DNA of 64,000 nt from Brevibacterium sp. UMB1308A (lineage in GTDB: Bacteria; Actinomycetota; Actinomycetes; Actinomycetales; Brevibacteriaceae). The notes below the pieces were generated by a model, which worked only from the letters and a program-made list of their open reading frames with translations, did no database searches and was not told the origin of the DNA. The DNA lies in contig NZ_JASPDO010000008.1 of the NCBI RefSeq assembly GCF_030230605.1, positions 1 to 64,000 of the forward strand. Reading direction: 5' to 3'. This document shows, piece by piece, positions 27,612 through 37,349 of the stretch. Numbering within the stretch: the first letter of the stretch is position 1; every line of letters begins with the position of its first letter. The position numbers were made by a program, and so were the translations under genes.

Positions 27612-28397
27612 GTGCTCTACAGCCGTTTCGTCCTCCCCAGTAGTCAGGCGCGCGCACATGTCGCCGTCACCGACCGCTGGGGAGGTTTCAGTTCAACCCC
27701 TTTTAGTAGCCTGAACCTGGCATTGCATGTGGGGGATGACGAAACCGTGGTGGCAGCCAACCGAGGAATCGTGGCGAACACGCTGGGGCTCAACCCGGAG
27801 GCATTGCGGTTTGTGGACCAAGTTCACGGAAACCGCGTCATTGCGTGGGATGAAGATGGCGCATATGACCCGCTGACGGGGGAGCGCACGGATTCGGTGG
27901 CCGCGGATGCACACGTGACAAGAACCCCTGGGTTGGGATTGGTCGTCATGGTCGCTGATTGCGTTCCAGTGATGTTCGCTGATCCCGAGGCGGGAGTTAT
28001 TGGGGCTGCGCACGCGGGGCGGGCTGGAATGGTCGACGGAGTCGTGTCCGCGACTGTGGCCGCGATGCGTGAGTTGGGTGCGTCCCAGATCCAGGTGGCT
28101 ATTGGGCCGTCGATTTGCCCACGTTGTTATGAAGTACCGGCTGCGATGCGTGATCAAGTTGCGAGCGTTGAGCCGGTGACGGCCTCCGTATCACGAGACG
28201 GCACTCCGGCGATCGATGTGGCCGCGGGAGTCGCGGAACAAGCGACCCGAGAAGGTTGTGAAGTTGTCGACTTCTCCAGTACATGCACACGAGAGTCCTC
28301 CGACCTGTTTTCATACAGAAAAGATGCCGTGACTGGGCGGTTCGGGGCACTTGTGTGGTTAGAAGAAATAGCGACACACCCACTCAAAGACGCGTAA
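27612..28397 (+). CDS. pgeF: Peptidoglycan editing factor PgeF (YfiH/LACC1-type multicopper-fold enzyme)
   Basis: Protein of 261 aa of the YfiH family, whose members act as purine nucleoside phosphorylase or adenosine deaminase and, in Escherichia coli, help remove wrong amino acids from peptidoglycan precursors. The zinc ligands are visible: QVHGNRV, VMVADCVPVMFAD and GAAHAGRAGMVDGV, with SICPRCYEV further on. The more common form of the third motif has tryptophan after AHAG; here it is arginine. The start is GTG two bases after ftsZ, so the two are coupled. Its place between ftsZ and sepF is typical of actinobacteria. Confidence 0.9.
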   Translation: MLYSRFVLPSSQARAHVAVTDRWGGFSSTPFSSLNLALHVGDDETVVAANRGIVANTLGLNPEALRFVDQVHGNRVIAWDEDGAYDPLTGERTDSVAADAHVTRTPGLGLVVMVADCVPVMFADPEAGVIGAAHAGRAGMVDGVVSATVAAMRELGASQIQVAIGPSICPRCYEVPAAMRDQVASVEPVTASVSRDGTPAIDVAAGVAEQATREGCEVVDFSSTCTRESSDLFSYRKDAVTGRFGALVWLEEIATHPLKDA

Positions 28398-28455
28398 CTA
28401 CGCATGAGCTCCGGTACCTTCAAAAGGTGAGGGAACTTAACCACGAGGAGGGCCA

Positions 28456-28944
28456 ATGTCCACCCTGAAGAAAATCAGCAACTACTTTGGCTTCGGTGAA
28501 GAAGAAGCTTACGACACTGAACCACGTCACGAACGCAACTCTCAGTACGAAGCAAGCGAGTACGAAGCTCCTGTGTACGAAGAGGAAGAGCAGGAAGAGC
28601 CGGCTGACGTGACGCCCATCCGTTCTTCTGTCCGCCCAGTAGAAACGGCATCACCTGCGAACATGTCTAACATTCACGTGATCCACCCACGCAGCTACAA
28701 CGACGCAAAAGCGATCGGAACGGCTTTCCGCGACGGGATTCCTGTCGTCATGAACTTGACCGCAATGGACGAAGCCAACGCAAAGCGACTTGTTGACTTC
28801 TCCGCAGGTTTGATTTTTGGTTTGCACGGATCGATTTCCAAAGTTACCAACAACGTGTTCTTGCTGACTCCTGCCAATGTTGAAGTTGGCGAAGAAACTG
28901 ATTCGGTAGCAAAAACACAGGCGAGCTTTTTTAACCAGAGCTAA
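28456..28944 (+). CDS. sepF: Cell division protein SepF
   Basis: Protein of 162 aa. It begins with an amphipathic membrane-targeting helix (about residues 1-14, [14 protein letters not shown]), then an acidic, Tyr/Glu-rich linker, then the SepF core from about 75 with [34 protein letters not shown] and [10 protein letters not shown]. SepF anchors FtsZ to the membrane and is essential in actinobacteria, which lack FtsA. The start has GAGGAGG just upstream. A strong intrinsic terminator follows 17 bases after the stop. Confidence 0.95.
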   Translation: MSTLKKISNYFGFGEEEAYDTEPRHERNSQYEASEYEAPVYEEEEQEEPADVTPIRSSVRPVETASPANMSNIHVIHPRSYNDAKAIGTAFRDGIPVVMNLTAMDEANAKRLVDFSAGLIFGLHGSISKVTNNVFLLTPANVEVGEETDSVAKTQASFFNQS

Positions 28945-28961
28945 TTCGTGATTGTTCCCTC

Positions 28962-28998
28962 TGACGGGCTACCGTATACGGTGGTCCGTCAATTTTTT
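28962..28998 (+). terminator. Rho-independent terminator after sepF
   Basis: TGACGG (28962-28967) pairs with CCGTCA (28986-28991), and inside it ACCGTA and TACGGT (28971-28982) form a self-complementary core, with a three-base internal loop between. TTTTTT follows at 28993-28998. This would end the mraZ-sepF transcript and separate it from yggT. Confidence 0.85.
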
Positions 28999-29012
28999 CT
29001 GAAAGAGGTCTC

Positions 29013-29312
29013 GTGGCGATAGTCCTACAGATTCTTGCGTGGCTTTTGTCTCTGTACGTGTATGTACTGATCGGGCGCGTCATTATCGATCTCATTCAAG
29101 TCTTTGCCCGGGACTGGCGCCCAACCGGTGTGGTGCTGGTGCTGTGTGAAACGATCTACACCCTCACTGATCCTCCAGTTCAGGCGATTCGCAAGGTTAT
29201 TCCTCCCCTTCGCCTGGGAAATATGGCGATTGACCTGGGCTTTATCCTCTTATTTATTGGGGTTCAGATGCTTTCGAGATTTCTCTTCGTGCTCTCGACT
29301 CAGGTAGGTTAA
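29013..29312 (+). CDS. YggT family membrane protein
   Basis: Protein of 99 aa with two hydrophobic helices (about 3-25 and 70-95) and the family segment LVLCETIYTLTDPPVQAIRKVIPP between them. YggT proteins sit between sepF and divIVA in many Gram-positive bacteria and are linked to division or osmotic balance; the exact role is unknown. The GTG start has GAAAGAGG upstream. Confidence 0.88.
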   Translation: MAIVLQILAWLLSLYVYVLIGRVIIDLIQVFARDWRPTGVVLVLCETIYTLTDPPVQAIRKVIPPLRLGNMAIDLGFILLFIGVQMLSRFLFVLSTQVG

Positions 29313-29331
29313 ACTGACTTCATATGATGAC

Positions 29332-29361
29332 TTGACACATTCATGCTGGTGGTGCGGTATT
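29332..29361 (+). promoter_or_regulatory. Possible promoter of divIVA
   Basis: A consensus -35, TTGACA (29332-29337), lies in the 101-base gap before divIVA. The best -10 at 18-base spacing is GGTATT (29356-29361), a weak match; TATTGT at 29358 would need a 20-base spacer. A transcript from here would have a leader of about 45 bases. Confidence 0.4.
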
Positions 29362-29413
29362 GTGGCAGTGATCATCGAAATAAGTATTTGTACGCACAAC
29401 CGAAGGTGGCCAC

Positions 29414-30268
29414 ATGGCTCTTACGCCTGAAGACGTAGTCAACAAACAGTTCCAGCACGTTAAATTCCGTGAGGGATATGACGTAGACCAGGTCGACGAC
29501 TTCCTCGACGAGGTAGTTGTTGAACTGCGTCGCTTGAACGAAGAGAACGATTCACTTCGTCAGAAACTGTCTGTGGCTGAGCAACGTGTAGCTGAACTCG
29601 AAGCCAAGGGCCCACAGGGTGAAGACGCGGACGCTACCCAGGCTATGCCAGCTGCTGTGGGTGCTCCTAAGAAGGAAGAAGCTAAGCCTGTTGTCGCTCC
29701 TCAGCAGCCAGCCGCTCAGGCTGAACCTGCTCAGGCCGAGGCTCCGAAGGAAGAAACACCTAAGGAAGACGCTGCCAAGGCTGAAGCGCCTAAGGCTGAT
29801 GTTGCAGATGCCGCTAAGGCAGGCGAAGAAACTCAGGTCGCACCTGCAGTTGCGACTCCTGCTGCTAAGCCAGTAGCCGCTCCGGCTGCACCTGCTGCAA
29901 GCGCTACCGCACCCGCCGCAGCCCCAGTATCTAGCGACAAGGACGCTCACGGCCTGATTGCGCTGGCACAGCGCGTTCACGACGAGCACGTTGCTGAAGG
30001 TGAGAAGACCCGTGACCGCTTGATCGGTGATGCGAAGAAGAAGGCTGCCGACATCGTTTCCGAAGCTCAGAAGAAGCGTGACGAAACCCTGCAGCAGCTC
30101 GAATCGCAGAAGGTCAGCCTGGAAAAGGACATCGACGGTCTGCAGAACTTCGAGCGCCAGTACCGTACCCGTCTCAAGAGCTACCTCACCGACCAGCTGC
30201 GTGACCTCGAAAGCTCCGGATCACTTGCACCGGAAACCCTTTCGAAGAACACCAACCAGTCCCTGTAA
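29414..30268 (+). CDS. divIVA: DivIVA/Wag31 polar growth protein
   Basis: Coiled-coil scaffold of 284 aa. The N-terminal membrane-curvature domain is clear: LTPEDVVNKQFQHVKFREGY, then DVDQVDDFLDEVVVELRRL. A first coiled coil (about 35-65) is followed by an unusually simple linker of about 110 residues made almost entirely of Ala, Pro, Glu and Lys (about 75-180). A second long coiled coil runs from about 185 to 270. In actinobacteria DivIVA marks the cell poles and recruits wall synthesis. Behind CCGAAGG; followed by a perfect terminator, so it ends the transcript. Confidence 0.95.
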   Translation: MALTPEDVVNKQFQHVKFREGYDVDQVDDFLDEVVVELRRLNEENDSLRQKLSVAEQRVAELEAKGPQGEDADATQAMPAAVGAPKKEEAKPVVAPQQPAAQAEPAQAEAPKEETPKEDAAKAEAPKADVADAAKAGEETQVAPAVATPAAKPVAAPAAPAASATAPAAAPVSSDKDAHGLIALAQRVHDEHVAEGEKTRDRLIGDAKKKAADIVSEAQKKRDETLQQLESQKVSLEKDIDGLQNFERQYRTRLKSYLTDQLRDLESSGSLAPETLSKNTNQSL

Positions 30269-30306
30269 CGTCAGGGTCCGTGTGTAGTCTTTGACACAAA
30301 CACGTT

Positions 30307-30344
30307 AAACGCACCGCACGTTCCGGCGTGCGGTGCGTTTGTAT
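30307..30344 (+). terminator. Rho-independent terminator after divIVA
   Basis: A perfect 14-base stem: AAACGCACCGCACG (30307-30320), loop TTCCGG, CGTGCGGTGCGTTT (30327-30340), with further T-rich sequence after it. It lies 38 bases after the divIVA stop and 46 bases before the lspA start. Because both arms end in A/T runs, it could act on either strand. Confidence 0.9.
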
Positions 30345-30386
30345 ATTCTAAGATCGAACCGAACCAAGAACCCTGAGGAGAACTAC

Positions 30387-30881
30387 GTGAGCACTCGAGC
30401 TGTGACGCTGTATGCACTCGCACTAGGTGTCATTGCAATCGATCAGCTCACGAAGGTTCTCGCAGTCAACTTCCTGCAAGGCCAGCCACGTATCGCCATT
30501 GTGGGTGATTTTGTTGGACTCACGTTCCTCCGCAACCCCGGAGCGGCCTTTGGTCTTGGTTCGGGAGCCACCTGGGTGTTTTCCGTCATCGCGATCGCGG
30601 TGTTTGCCGTCATCGTGTTTATTTCGCGAAAACTCGCTTCGACGTGGTGGGCGATCGGTCTGGGATTGCTGTTAGGCGGTCTGACCGGAAACCTTCTCGA
30701 CAGGTTTTTCCGCATGCCAGCCAACGGGGAAGTTCCGCAGTTCATGCACGGAGCGGTTGTCGATTTCATTGATTTGTACTTTTTTGTGTGCAACATTGCT
30801 GATATCGCAATTAGCGGCGCAGCTGTTCTCATCGCATTCCTGACACTCAAAGGAACCAGTATCGACGGGAGGGAAGAATAG
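30387..30881 (+). CDS. lspA: Lipoprotein signal peptidase LspA (signal peptidase II)
   Basis: Aspartyl protease of 164 aa with four membrane helices that cleaves lipoprotein signal peptides before the lipid-modified cysteine. Catalytic aspartates lie in GNLLDRFFR and in the [10 protein letters not shown] segment; IDQLTKVLA and [11 protein letters not shown] are further family motifs. The GTG at 30387 behind TGAGGAG is the start; the frame open upstream runs into the divIVA terminator. Its stop codon overlaps the rluD-type gene by one base. Confidence 0.95.
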   Translation: MSTRAVTLYALALGVIAIDQLTKVLAVNFLQGQPRIAIVGDFVGLTFLRNPGAAFGLGSGATWVFSVIAIAVFAVIVFISRKLASTWWAIGLGLLLGGLTGNLLDRFFRMPANGEVPQFMHGAVVDFIDLYFFVCNIADIAISGAAVLIAFLTLKGTSIDGREE

Positions 30882-31807
30882 TGGAACGCTCAATTCTGGT
30901 GCCCGAAGGGCTTGAAGGCGAGCGCGTCGACACCGCACTGTCGCGCCTTCTTGGCCTCTCCCGTTCGGTCGCTGCTGCAATGGCCGAAAGTGGCGACGTT
31001 GAAGTCGACGGAGTCAAAGTTCCCAAATCGATGCGCGTAACGGCGGGTGCACGCATCGACGTGACCATGCCCAAACCCAAAGAACCGCTCTCAATCGTGG
31101 CAGAACCAGTCCCGGGAATGAACGTCATCTACGACGACGACGCTTTTGTGGTTGTCGACAAACCCGTGGGCGTTGCAGCACACGCGGCAGCTGGGTGGTC
31201 CGGCCCCACTGTGATAGGCGGACTTGCCGCCGCCGGATACCAGATTGCCACCTCGGGAGCGGCAGAACGACAGGGGATCGTACACCGCTTGGACGTGGGC
31301 ACCTCGGGTGTCATGGTGGTCGCCAAGGGCGAACACGCCTACTCCGTTCTCAAACGGGCCTTTAAGAACCGGACCGTCGACAAGACCTACCACGCGCTCG
31401 TTCAGGGTCTCCCAGACCCCGTCGTGGGCACAATCGAAGCGCCGATTGGGCGCCACCCGCGCAAAGACGGCCTCTACGCAGTCCGCACAGACGGCAAGCA
31501 CGCGGTCACTCACTACGAAGTGCTGGAAGCATACAGATCGGCCTCGCTAGTCGAGGTCAAGCTTGAAACCGGACGTACCCACCAAATCCGTGTACACATG
31601 TCCGCAACCAAGCGGCCCTGCTGCGGCGACCTGCCCTACGGGGCAGACCCAGTGCTGGCGCAAAAACTCGGACTCAACCGCCAGTGGCTCCACGCTGTCA
31701 AACTCGGTTTCGAACACCCCGAAACCGGAGAGTATGTTGAGTTCGAATCGGACTACCCAGAGGATTTAGCAACCGCGCTCGAACGTTTACGAGCAGCACA
31801 GTGGTGA
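30881..31807 (+). CDS. rluD: RluA-family 23S rRNA pseudouridine synthase
   Basis: Protein of 308 aa with an N-terminal S4 RNA-binding domain (about 12-70) and an RluA-type catalytic domain. The catalytic aspartate lies in [15 protein letters not shown] near residue 138, and the end has [14 protein letters not shown]. The specific uridines modified cannot be told from sequence; actinobacterial members beside lspA are usually annotated RluD-like. GTG start coupled to lspA. Confidence 0.9.
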   Translation: MERSILVPEGLEGERVDTALSRLLGLSRSVAAAMAESGDVEVDGVKVPKSMRVTAGARIDVTMPKPKEPLSIVAEPVPGMNVIYDDDAFVVVDKPVGVAAHAAAGWSGPTVIGGLAAAGYQIATSGAAERQGIVHRLDVGTSGVMVVAKGEHAYSVLKRAFKNRTVDKTYHALVQGLPDPVVGTIEAPIGRHPRKDGLYAVRTDGKHAVTHYEVLEAYRSASLVEVKLETGRTHQIRVHMSATKRPCCGDLPYGADPVLAQKLGLNRQWLHAVKLGFEHPETGEYVEFESDYPEDLATALERLRAAQW

Positions 31808-31812
31808 GGTAA

Positions 31813-34800
31813 TTGGCTGACGACTTCGTACATCTGCACGTTCACACCGAGTACTCCATGCTCGACGGGGCGGCCCGCCTGGGCGACCTCATGGCTGCGA
31901 CCAACGAATTGGGCATGCGAGCGTTGGCCACCACTGACCACGGCTACCTGTTTGGCGCCTTCGACTTCTGGAACCAAGCAACCAAAGCCGGTATCAAACC
32001 CATTATTGGTGTCGAAGCCTATGTGACTCCTGGAACCGCCAGGAACGACAAAACGGTCGTCAAATGGCGCACCGACGAATCACAGCGCTCCGACGACGTG
32101 TCAGGAGGTGGGCGCTATACGCATATGACCCTCCTGTCGCGCAATAACCGAGGCATGCAGAACCTGTTCAAAGCATCCTCACTGGCCTCCTTGGACTCCG
32201 CATTGGGGAACCGTCCGCGTTTAGACCGGGAACTCTTGCAGAACTATTCGGAAGGCCTCATCGCAACCACGGGGTGCCCGTCGGGTGAAGTTCAGACGCG
32301 TCTGCGACTGGGCCAGTATGAAGAAGCTCGAAAAGCAGCGGGGGAGTACCGCGAAATCTTTGGAGCAGACTACTACTTCTGCGAACTCATGGACCACGGA
32401 CTCGAAATTGAACGCCGAGTCACCAAGGACCTTTTGCGTCTGGCTAAAGAACTCAACCTGCCTCTCGTCGCCACGAACGACTTGCACTACACACACGAAT
32501 CTGACGCCACAGCGCACGAAGCTCTGCTGGCCTTACAGTCCGGGTCCAAGCTGCTCGAACCCACCTATGAACAAGGTGGAAGCAGGTTCGCGTTCTCTGG
32601 TACCGGGTACTACCTCAAGTCGCCGGCTGAAATGCGACACCTGTTCAAAGAACTGCCTGAAGCCTGCGACAACACGCTCAAAATTGCGGACATGTGCGAA
32701 GTGTCTTTTGACACTAGTGCGAACTACATGCCCAAGTTCCCAACGCCGGAAGGCGAAGACGAAACGTCGTGGCTCATCAAAGAAGTGGACAAAGGACTCC
32801 ACTACCGGTATCCGCAGGGCATCCCCGATGAGGTGCGCAAACAAGCCGACTACGAACTCGACATCATCATCAAAATGGGCTTCCCGGGCTACTTCTTGGT
32901 GGTCGCCGACTTCATCAACTGGTCCAAGGACAACGGAATCCGCGTGGGGCCGGGTCGTGGGTCTGGAGCGGGTTCCATGGTGGCGTACGCGATGCGTATC
33001 ACCGACCTCGACCCCCTTCAACACGGCCTGATCTTTGAACGGTTCCTTAACCCAGAACGTGTGTCCATGCCGGACTTCGATGTCGACTTCGACGACCGTC
33101 GACGCTCCGAAGTCATCGACTATGTGACACAGAAATACGGTTCCGAATACGTCGCCATGATCGTGACGTACGGAACCATCAAGACCAAACAGGCACTCAA
33201 AGACGCTGCTCGTGTGCTTGGGCATCCGTTTTCCATGGGTGAAGAACTGACAAAGGCCCTCCCACCTGCCGCAATGGCAAAGGACATTCCCCTTGCCGAC
33301 ATCGAAAACCCGGAAGCACCTCGGTATAACGAAGCCGGCGACTTCCGTAACCTGCTCGCCACCAATGAGCAGGCCCGCGAAGTATTTGAAACCGCCCGAG
33401 GTCTCGAAGGGCTGAAACGGCAGTGGGGAGTTCACGCGGCCGGCGTCATCATGTCGTCGGAGCCCATTATTGATGTCATTCCCATCATGCGGCGCTTCCA
33501 AGACGGCCAGGTCATCACCCAGTTTGATTACCCCACCTCGGAAGGGTTGGGGCTTATCAAGATGGACTTCTTGGGCCTGCGAAACCTCACCATTATTTCG
33601 GACGCTCTTGAGAACATTCAACGCAACCGCGATGTGGAGATCGACCTTGAGCGTTTGGAGCTCGACGACGCCGACACGTATAAGCTACTTGCGCGTGGAG
33701 ACACACTCGGTGTGTTCCAGCTCGACGGAGGGGGTCTGCAGGGGCTTTTGAGGCTCATGCAACCGGACAACTTCGAAGACATTTCCGCAACCTTGGCGCT
33801 GTACCGTCCGGGCCCCATGGGTGCGGACTCGCACACGAACTACGCCAAGCGTAAAAACGGTTTACAAGACATCACGCCGATCCATCCTGAGCTTGCCGAA
33901 CCGCTCAAGGAAATCCTGGACACTACGTACGGTCTGATCATCTACCAGGAACAGGTGATGGCGATCGCGCAGAAGGTGGCCGGGTACTCGTTGGGCCAGG
34001 CAGATATTTTGCGCCGTGCGATGGGTAAGAAGAAAAAGGCTGAACTGGACAAACAGCAGGTCGGGTTCTTCGGGGGCATGAAGGAGCGCGGATACTCCGA
34101 AGAGGCCGCTCAGGCTCTATGGGATATCTTGTTGCCGTTCTCCGACTACGCGTTTAACAAGGCCCACTCCGCTGCGTATGGGGTGGTGTCGTACTGGACG
34201 GCATACCTGAAAGCCCACTACCCGGCCGAGTACATGGCCGCACTTCTGACGAGTGTGGGTGACAACAAGGACAAACTGGCGGTGTACTTGGGTGAGTGTC
34301 GCAAAATGCACATCACGGTTCTGCCACCAGATGTGAACGAATCTGAACTGAACTTCACACCTGTTGGGAATGACATTCGCTTTGGTATGGGAGCAGTGCG
34401 CAACGTGGGCCACAATGTGGTTGACGGCATTGTGGAATCGCGTACCGAAAAGGGCGCATTCACGTCGTTCTCTGATTTTCTTGACAAGGTTCCGTCGCAT
34501 GTATGCAACAAGCGCACGGTGGAGTCTTTGATTAAGTCCGGCGCATTTGACTCCTTGGGGCACACCCGCAGGGCGTTGGTGGAGATCCACGAAGAAGCCG
34601 TTGATTCGGTAGTAGGAGTGAAACGCCAGGAAGCAGCCGGTCAGTTCGATCTTTTTGCCGGCTTAGGTGGTGAGGACGCCGCGAGCTTCTCAGTTCCGAT
34701 CCCTGACCGCGTGGAGTGGGATAAGAAAGAGAAGTTGGCCTTTGAACGCGAAATGATTGGGCTCTACGTTTCCGACCACCCGTTGAACGGACTTGAGGGA

Positions 34801-35349
34801 GTCATCGCCTCAGAGTCTGACCTGCCTCTTGTAGATCTCATCAGTCACGGACGCCCCGAAGGGTCCACTATCACGGTGTGTGGCATGATCACATCGTTGG
34901 TGCGGAAAGTGTCCAAGAATACGGGGCGTCCGTACGCGATTGTCACGATAGAAGACTTGGAAGCCTCAATTGAGGTTCTGTTCTTTGGCGACGTGTACGA
35001 ACCTGTTGCTGACATTCTTACAAGTGACTTGGTCGTGACGATTCGTGGGCGTGTCAAACAGTCTGAGGACCGGCCCATTAGCTTGATGGCACAGTCCGTG
35101 ACACTTCCGGACATTTCCAATGCATCTGGCTCTCCGTTGCAGCTGACCATCCCACTAGATCGTGCAACCGAGGGCACCGTTGAAGAACTGGACGAGATCC
35201 TGCGTGCGAACCCCGGGCCCACCGAAGTGCGGGTCAACGTGTTGGAACCGGGTAAGCGGACGTTGATTCGCTTGAACCGGCGGGTAGAAACCGGGCCAAG
35301 TCTCTTTGGAGATTTAAAGGCGCTGTTGGGGCCCCGCTGTTTGGGGTGA
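31813..35349 (+). CDS. dnaE: DNA polymerase III alpha subunit
   Basis: Replicative polymerase of 1178 aa, of DnaE1 type. The N-terminal PHP domain begins FVHLHVHTEYSMLDGA. The polymerase core carries GPGRGSGAGSMVAYA near 385 and the catalytic aspartates in MPDFDVDFDDRRR near 420, followed by the thumb and fingers, tandem HhH motifs and an OB domain near 1000-1080 (STITVCGMITSLVRK). The start is TTG at 31813 behind GTGAGGT, five bases after the pseudouridine synthase stop. Full length, with no interruption. Confidence 0.97.
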   Translation: MADDFVHLHVHTEYSMLDGAARLGDLMAATNELGMRALATTDHGYLFGAFDFWNQATKAGIKPIIGVEAYVTPGTARNDKTVVKWRTDESQRSDDVSGGGRYTHMTLLSRNNRGMQNLFKASSLASLDSALGNRPRLDRELLQNYSEGLIATTGCPSGEVQTRLRLGQYEEARKAAGEYREIFGADYYFCELMDHGLEIERRVTKDLLRLAKELNLPLVATNDLHYTHESDATAHEALLALQSGSKLLEPTYEQGGSRFAFSGTGYYLKSPAEMRHLFKELPEACDNTLKIADMCEVSFDTSANYMPKFPTPEGEDETSWLIKEVDKGLHYRYPQGIPDEVRKQADYELDIIIKMGFPGYFLVVADFINWSKDNGIRVGPGRGSGAGSMVAYAMRITDLDPLQHGLIFERFLNPERVSMPDFDVDFDDRRRSEVIDYVTQKYGSEYVAMIVTYGTIKTKQALKDAARVLGHPFSMGEELTKALPPAAMAKDIPLADIENPEAPRYNEAGDFRNLLATNEQAREVFETARGLEGLKRQWGVHAAGVIMSSEPIIDVIPIMRRFQDGQVITQFDYPTSEGLGLIKMDFLGLRNLTIISDALENIQRNRDVEIDLERLELDDADTYKLLARGDTLGVFQLDGGGLQGLLRLMQPDNFEDISATLALYRPGPMGADSHTNYAKRKNGLQDITPIHPELAEPLKEILDTTYGLIIYQEQVMAIAQKVAGYSLGQADILRRAMGKKKKAELDKQQVGFFGGMKERGYSEEAAQALWDILLPFSDYAFNKAHSAAYGVVSYWTAYLKAHYPAEYMAALLTSVGDNKDKLAVYLGECRKMHITVLPPDVNESELNFTPVGNDIRFGMGAVRNVGHNVVDGIVESRTEKGAFTSFSDFLDKVPSHVCNKRTVESLIKSGAFDSLGHTRRALVEIHEEAVDSVVGVKRQEAAGQFDLFAGLGGEDAASFSVPIPDRVEWDKKEKLAFEREMIGLYVSDHPLNGLEGVIASESDLPLVDLISHGRPEGSTITVCGMITSLVRKVSKNTGRPYAIVTIEDLEASIEVLFFGDVYEPVADILTSDLVVTIRGRVKQSEDRPISLMAQSVTLPDISNASGSPLQLTIPLDRATEGTVEELDEILRANPGPTEVRVNVLEPGKRTLIRLNRRVETGPSLFGDLKALLGPRCLG

Positions 35350-35399
35350 CGAACCGTGTGGGAAAGACGGGGCGCCGAGGTGTCGCTACAGTGCCTGAG

Positions 35400-35405
35400 T
35401 AGAAT
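35400..35405 (+). promoter_or_regulatory. -10 element of hisD, probably leaderless
   Basis: TAGAAT followed by exactly 6 bases and the GTG start at 35412. No Shine-Dalgarno sequence is present in the 62-base gap. A copy of the dispersed heptamer CCGAGGT lies at 35375-35381, near the -35 position. Confidence 0.55.
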
Positions 35406-35411
35406 GGCTGT

Positions 35412-36719
35412 GTGACTGAACTGTTAAGAATCATCAATGTGCCAGCCGGAGTTTCTACTCGTGAGCTTCGCTCACTCGTTCCCCGGGCACATGATTCTTT
35501 GGACAAGGCCCGTTCCAGTGTTGCCCCGGTGGTAGAGGATGTCCGGGACCGAGGTCGTGTAGCAGTTCTGGAGGCAACCTCGCGTTTTGACGGGGTTACG
35601 GTGGAACAGATTCGGGTGCCACGCGAAGACCTCGCCCGTGCTTGTGACGAGTTGGACTCAAGCGTACGCGCGGCGCTTGAAAAGTCGATTGCGCGGTTGC
35701 GCCAGGTGAGTGCCCACGATGTCCCACAGGGTTCGACAACGGAGTTTGACGGTTCTTTTGTCTCAACGCGGTGGACGCCGGTTGACCGTGTTGGCTTGTA
35801 TGTTCCTGGGGGTCGTGCGGTGTATCCGTCGACGGTTGTCATGAACGCAGTTCCCGCGCAGGTTGCAGGTGTGGAGTCACTGGCTCTCGCGTCACCTCCC
35901 GGTCCGTCTGGATTGCCACACCCGGTGGTCATGGCGACAGCTGAACTGTTAGGCGTTGAAGAAGTGTGGGCCATGGGCGGGGCTCAAGCGATCGCTGCGT
36001 TTGCTTATGGTTTTGACGACGGCGAAGTGTGCGAACCGGTGGACGTGATCACCGGGCCAGGGAACGCGTATGTGGCAGGTGCTAAGTCGCAAGTCCGGTC
36101 ATTCGTGGGCGTTGATTCGATCGCTGGCCCCACTGAGATCATTGTGTGCGCTGACGCCCAGGCTAAGCCAGAGCTCGTCGCCGCTGATCTCATCAGCCAA
36201 GCTGAGCACGACCCGTTAGCGGCGTCAGTTCTTGTTACGGCTTCGGCTGATCTGGTGACTCGCGTGCAGGACGAACTGGACCGGCAGCTCGAGACGGCGA
36301 AACACCGTGAGCGGATTTGCGAAGCTTTCGCAGGACCCCAGTCAGGTATTTTGTTAGTTGAATCGCGCTCAGACATGGTGCGCGTGGCCAACGTGTACGC
36401 GGGTGAGCACGTGGAGGTTATGGTTGAGGACCCTCACGAGTTCGCACGCGAACTGCGCCACGGTGGGACAATCTTTATTGGCGACTACTCACCGGTGGCG
36501 CTGGGGGATTACTGTTCCGGCTCGAACCACGTGCTACCCACAAGCGGGACGGCGACTCACGCGTCTCCACTGGGGGTTCACAGTTTTATGAAGAGCAGCC
36601 AGATCGTGAGTTACACGCGCGACGGTTTACTGGACGTCGCCGATCATATTGAAACACTTGCCGATGCTGAAAACCTTCCCGCACACGGTTATGCTGTGCA
36701 TTTACGGAGGGAGAGCTAA
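35412..36719 (+). CDS. hisD: Histidinol dehydrogenase
   Basis: NAD-dependent zinc enzyme of 435 aa performing the last two oxidations of histidine synthesis. Visible motifs are [45 protein letters not shown], the zinc/catalytic segment SQAEHDPLA and [11 protein letters not shown], and [12 protein letters not shown]. No other his gene follows; the usual hisC/hisB partners are absent, and nrdR comes next instead with a one-base overlap. This placement beside dnaE and nrdR is seen in related actinobacteria. Confidence 0.95.
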   Translation: MTELLRIINVPAGVSTRELRSLVPRAHDSLDKARSSVAPVVEDVRDRGRVAVLEATSRFDGVTVEQIRVPREDLARACDELDSSVRAALEKSIARLRQVSAHDVPQGSTTEFDGSFVSTRWTPVDRVGLYVPGGRAVYPSTVVMNAVPAQVAGVESLALASPPGPSGLPHPVVMATAELLGVEEVWAMGGAQAIAAFAYGFDDGEVCEPVDVITGPGNAYVAGAKSQVRSFVGVDSIAGPTEIIVCADAQAKPELVAADLISQAEHDPLAASVLVTASADLVTRVQDELDRQLETAKHRERICEAFAGPQSGILLVESRSDMVRVANVYAGEHVEVMVEDPHEFARELRHGGTIFIGDYSPVALGDYCSGSNHVLPTSGTATHASPLGVHSFMKSSQIVSYTRDGLLDVADHIETLADAENLPAHGYAVHLRRES

Positions 36720-37186
36720 TGCACTGTCCTTTTTGCCGCCACAGTGATTCGCGCGTCGTGGATTCGAGGACCGCTGAAGACGGCGCATCAATCCGGCGTC
36801 GTCGCCAGTGCCCCAACTGCTCGCGACGGTTCACCACGATTGAGGCTACGAGCCTGTCTGTGATTAAGCGTTCGGGAGTATCCGAAGAGTTTTCCCGCCA
36901 AAAGGTGGTCGCCGGTGTACGAAAAGCGTGCCAAGGACGGCCAGTATCCGAAGACGATTTGGCGAAACTCGCGCAACGTGTCGAGGAAAATATCCGGTCA
37001 CAAGGCATTGCTGAAATCGACGCGGATGAGGTGGGCCTGGCTATTCTTGACCCCCTACGCGAATTGGACCAAGTCGCATACCTGCGGTTTGCAAGCGTGT
37101 ACCAAGGATTCGACTCCTTGGAAGACTTTGAAGCCGCTATTTCCTCGCTACGTGCAGAACGCGAAACTGCACGTCGCGAAGAGTGA
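36719..37186 (+). CDS. nrdR: Transcriptional repressor NrdR
   Basis: Repressor of ribonucleotide reductase genes, 155 aa. It has a zinc ribbon with [17 protein letters not shown] and [10 protein letters not shown], then an ATP-cone domain beginning [16 protein letters not shown] that senses ATP and dATP. The start ATG overlaps the hisD stop by one base. No nrd genes lie in this window. It is followed by a terminator. Confidence 0.95.
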   Translation: MHCPFCRHSDSRVVDSRTAEDGASIRRRRQCPNCSRRFTTIEATSLSVIKRSGVSEEFSRQKVVAGVRKACQGRPVSEDDLAKLAQRVEENIRSQGIAEIDADEVGLAILDPLRELDQVAYLRFASVYQGFDSLEDFEAAISSLRAERETARREE

Positions 37187-37271
37187 GCCGAGCATTTTTG
37201 TCAACAGAGAACGAATCGATTTGCGCCTTTGCATGGCGTTCTGTGTAAGATAAAAAAGCGCTATGGCGCCC

Positions 37272-37318
37272 GCCACTGGTGGCTTCGGAGGGGAAGCCGA
37301 CGCCACCAGTGGCCTTTT
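37272..37318 (+). terminator. Hairpin terminator after nrdR
   Basis: GCCACTGGTGGC (37272-37283) and GCCACCAGTGGC (37302-37313) are a perfect 12-base inverted repeat, with an inner stem GGCTTC/GAAGCC, followed by CTTTTC. Each arm is itself nearly palindromic. It lies between two converging genes and may serve both strands. Confidence 0.75.
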
Positions 37319-37349
37319 CATATTTCTGCAGGTCACTGGGGCTGTTCCT

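Noticed and set aside
29552..29989. Open frame antisense to the divIVA linker
   Set aside because: It mirrors the Ala/Pro/Glu codon repeat of divIVA and has no start signal; a compositional shadow.
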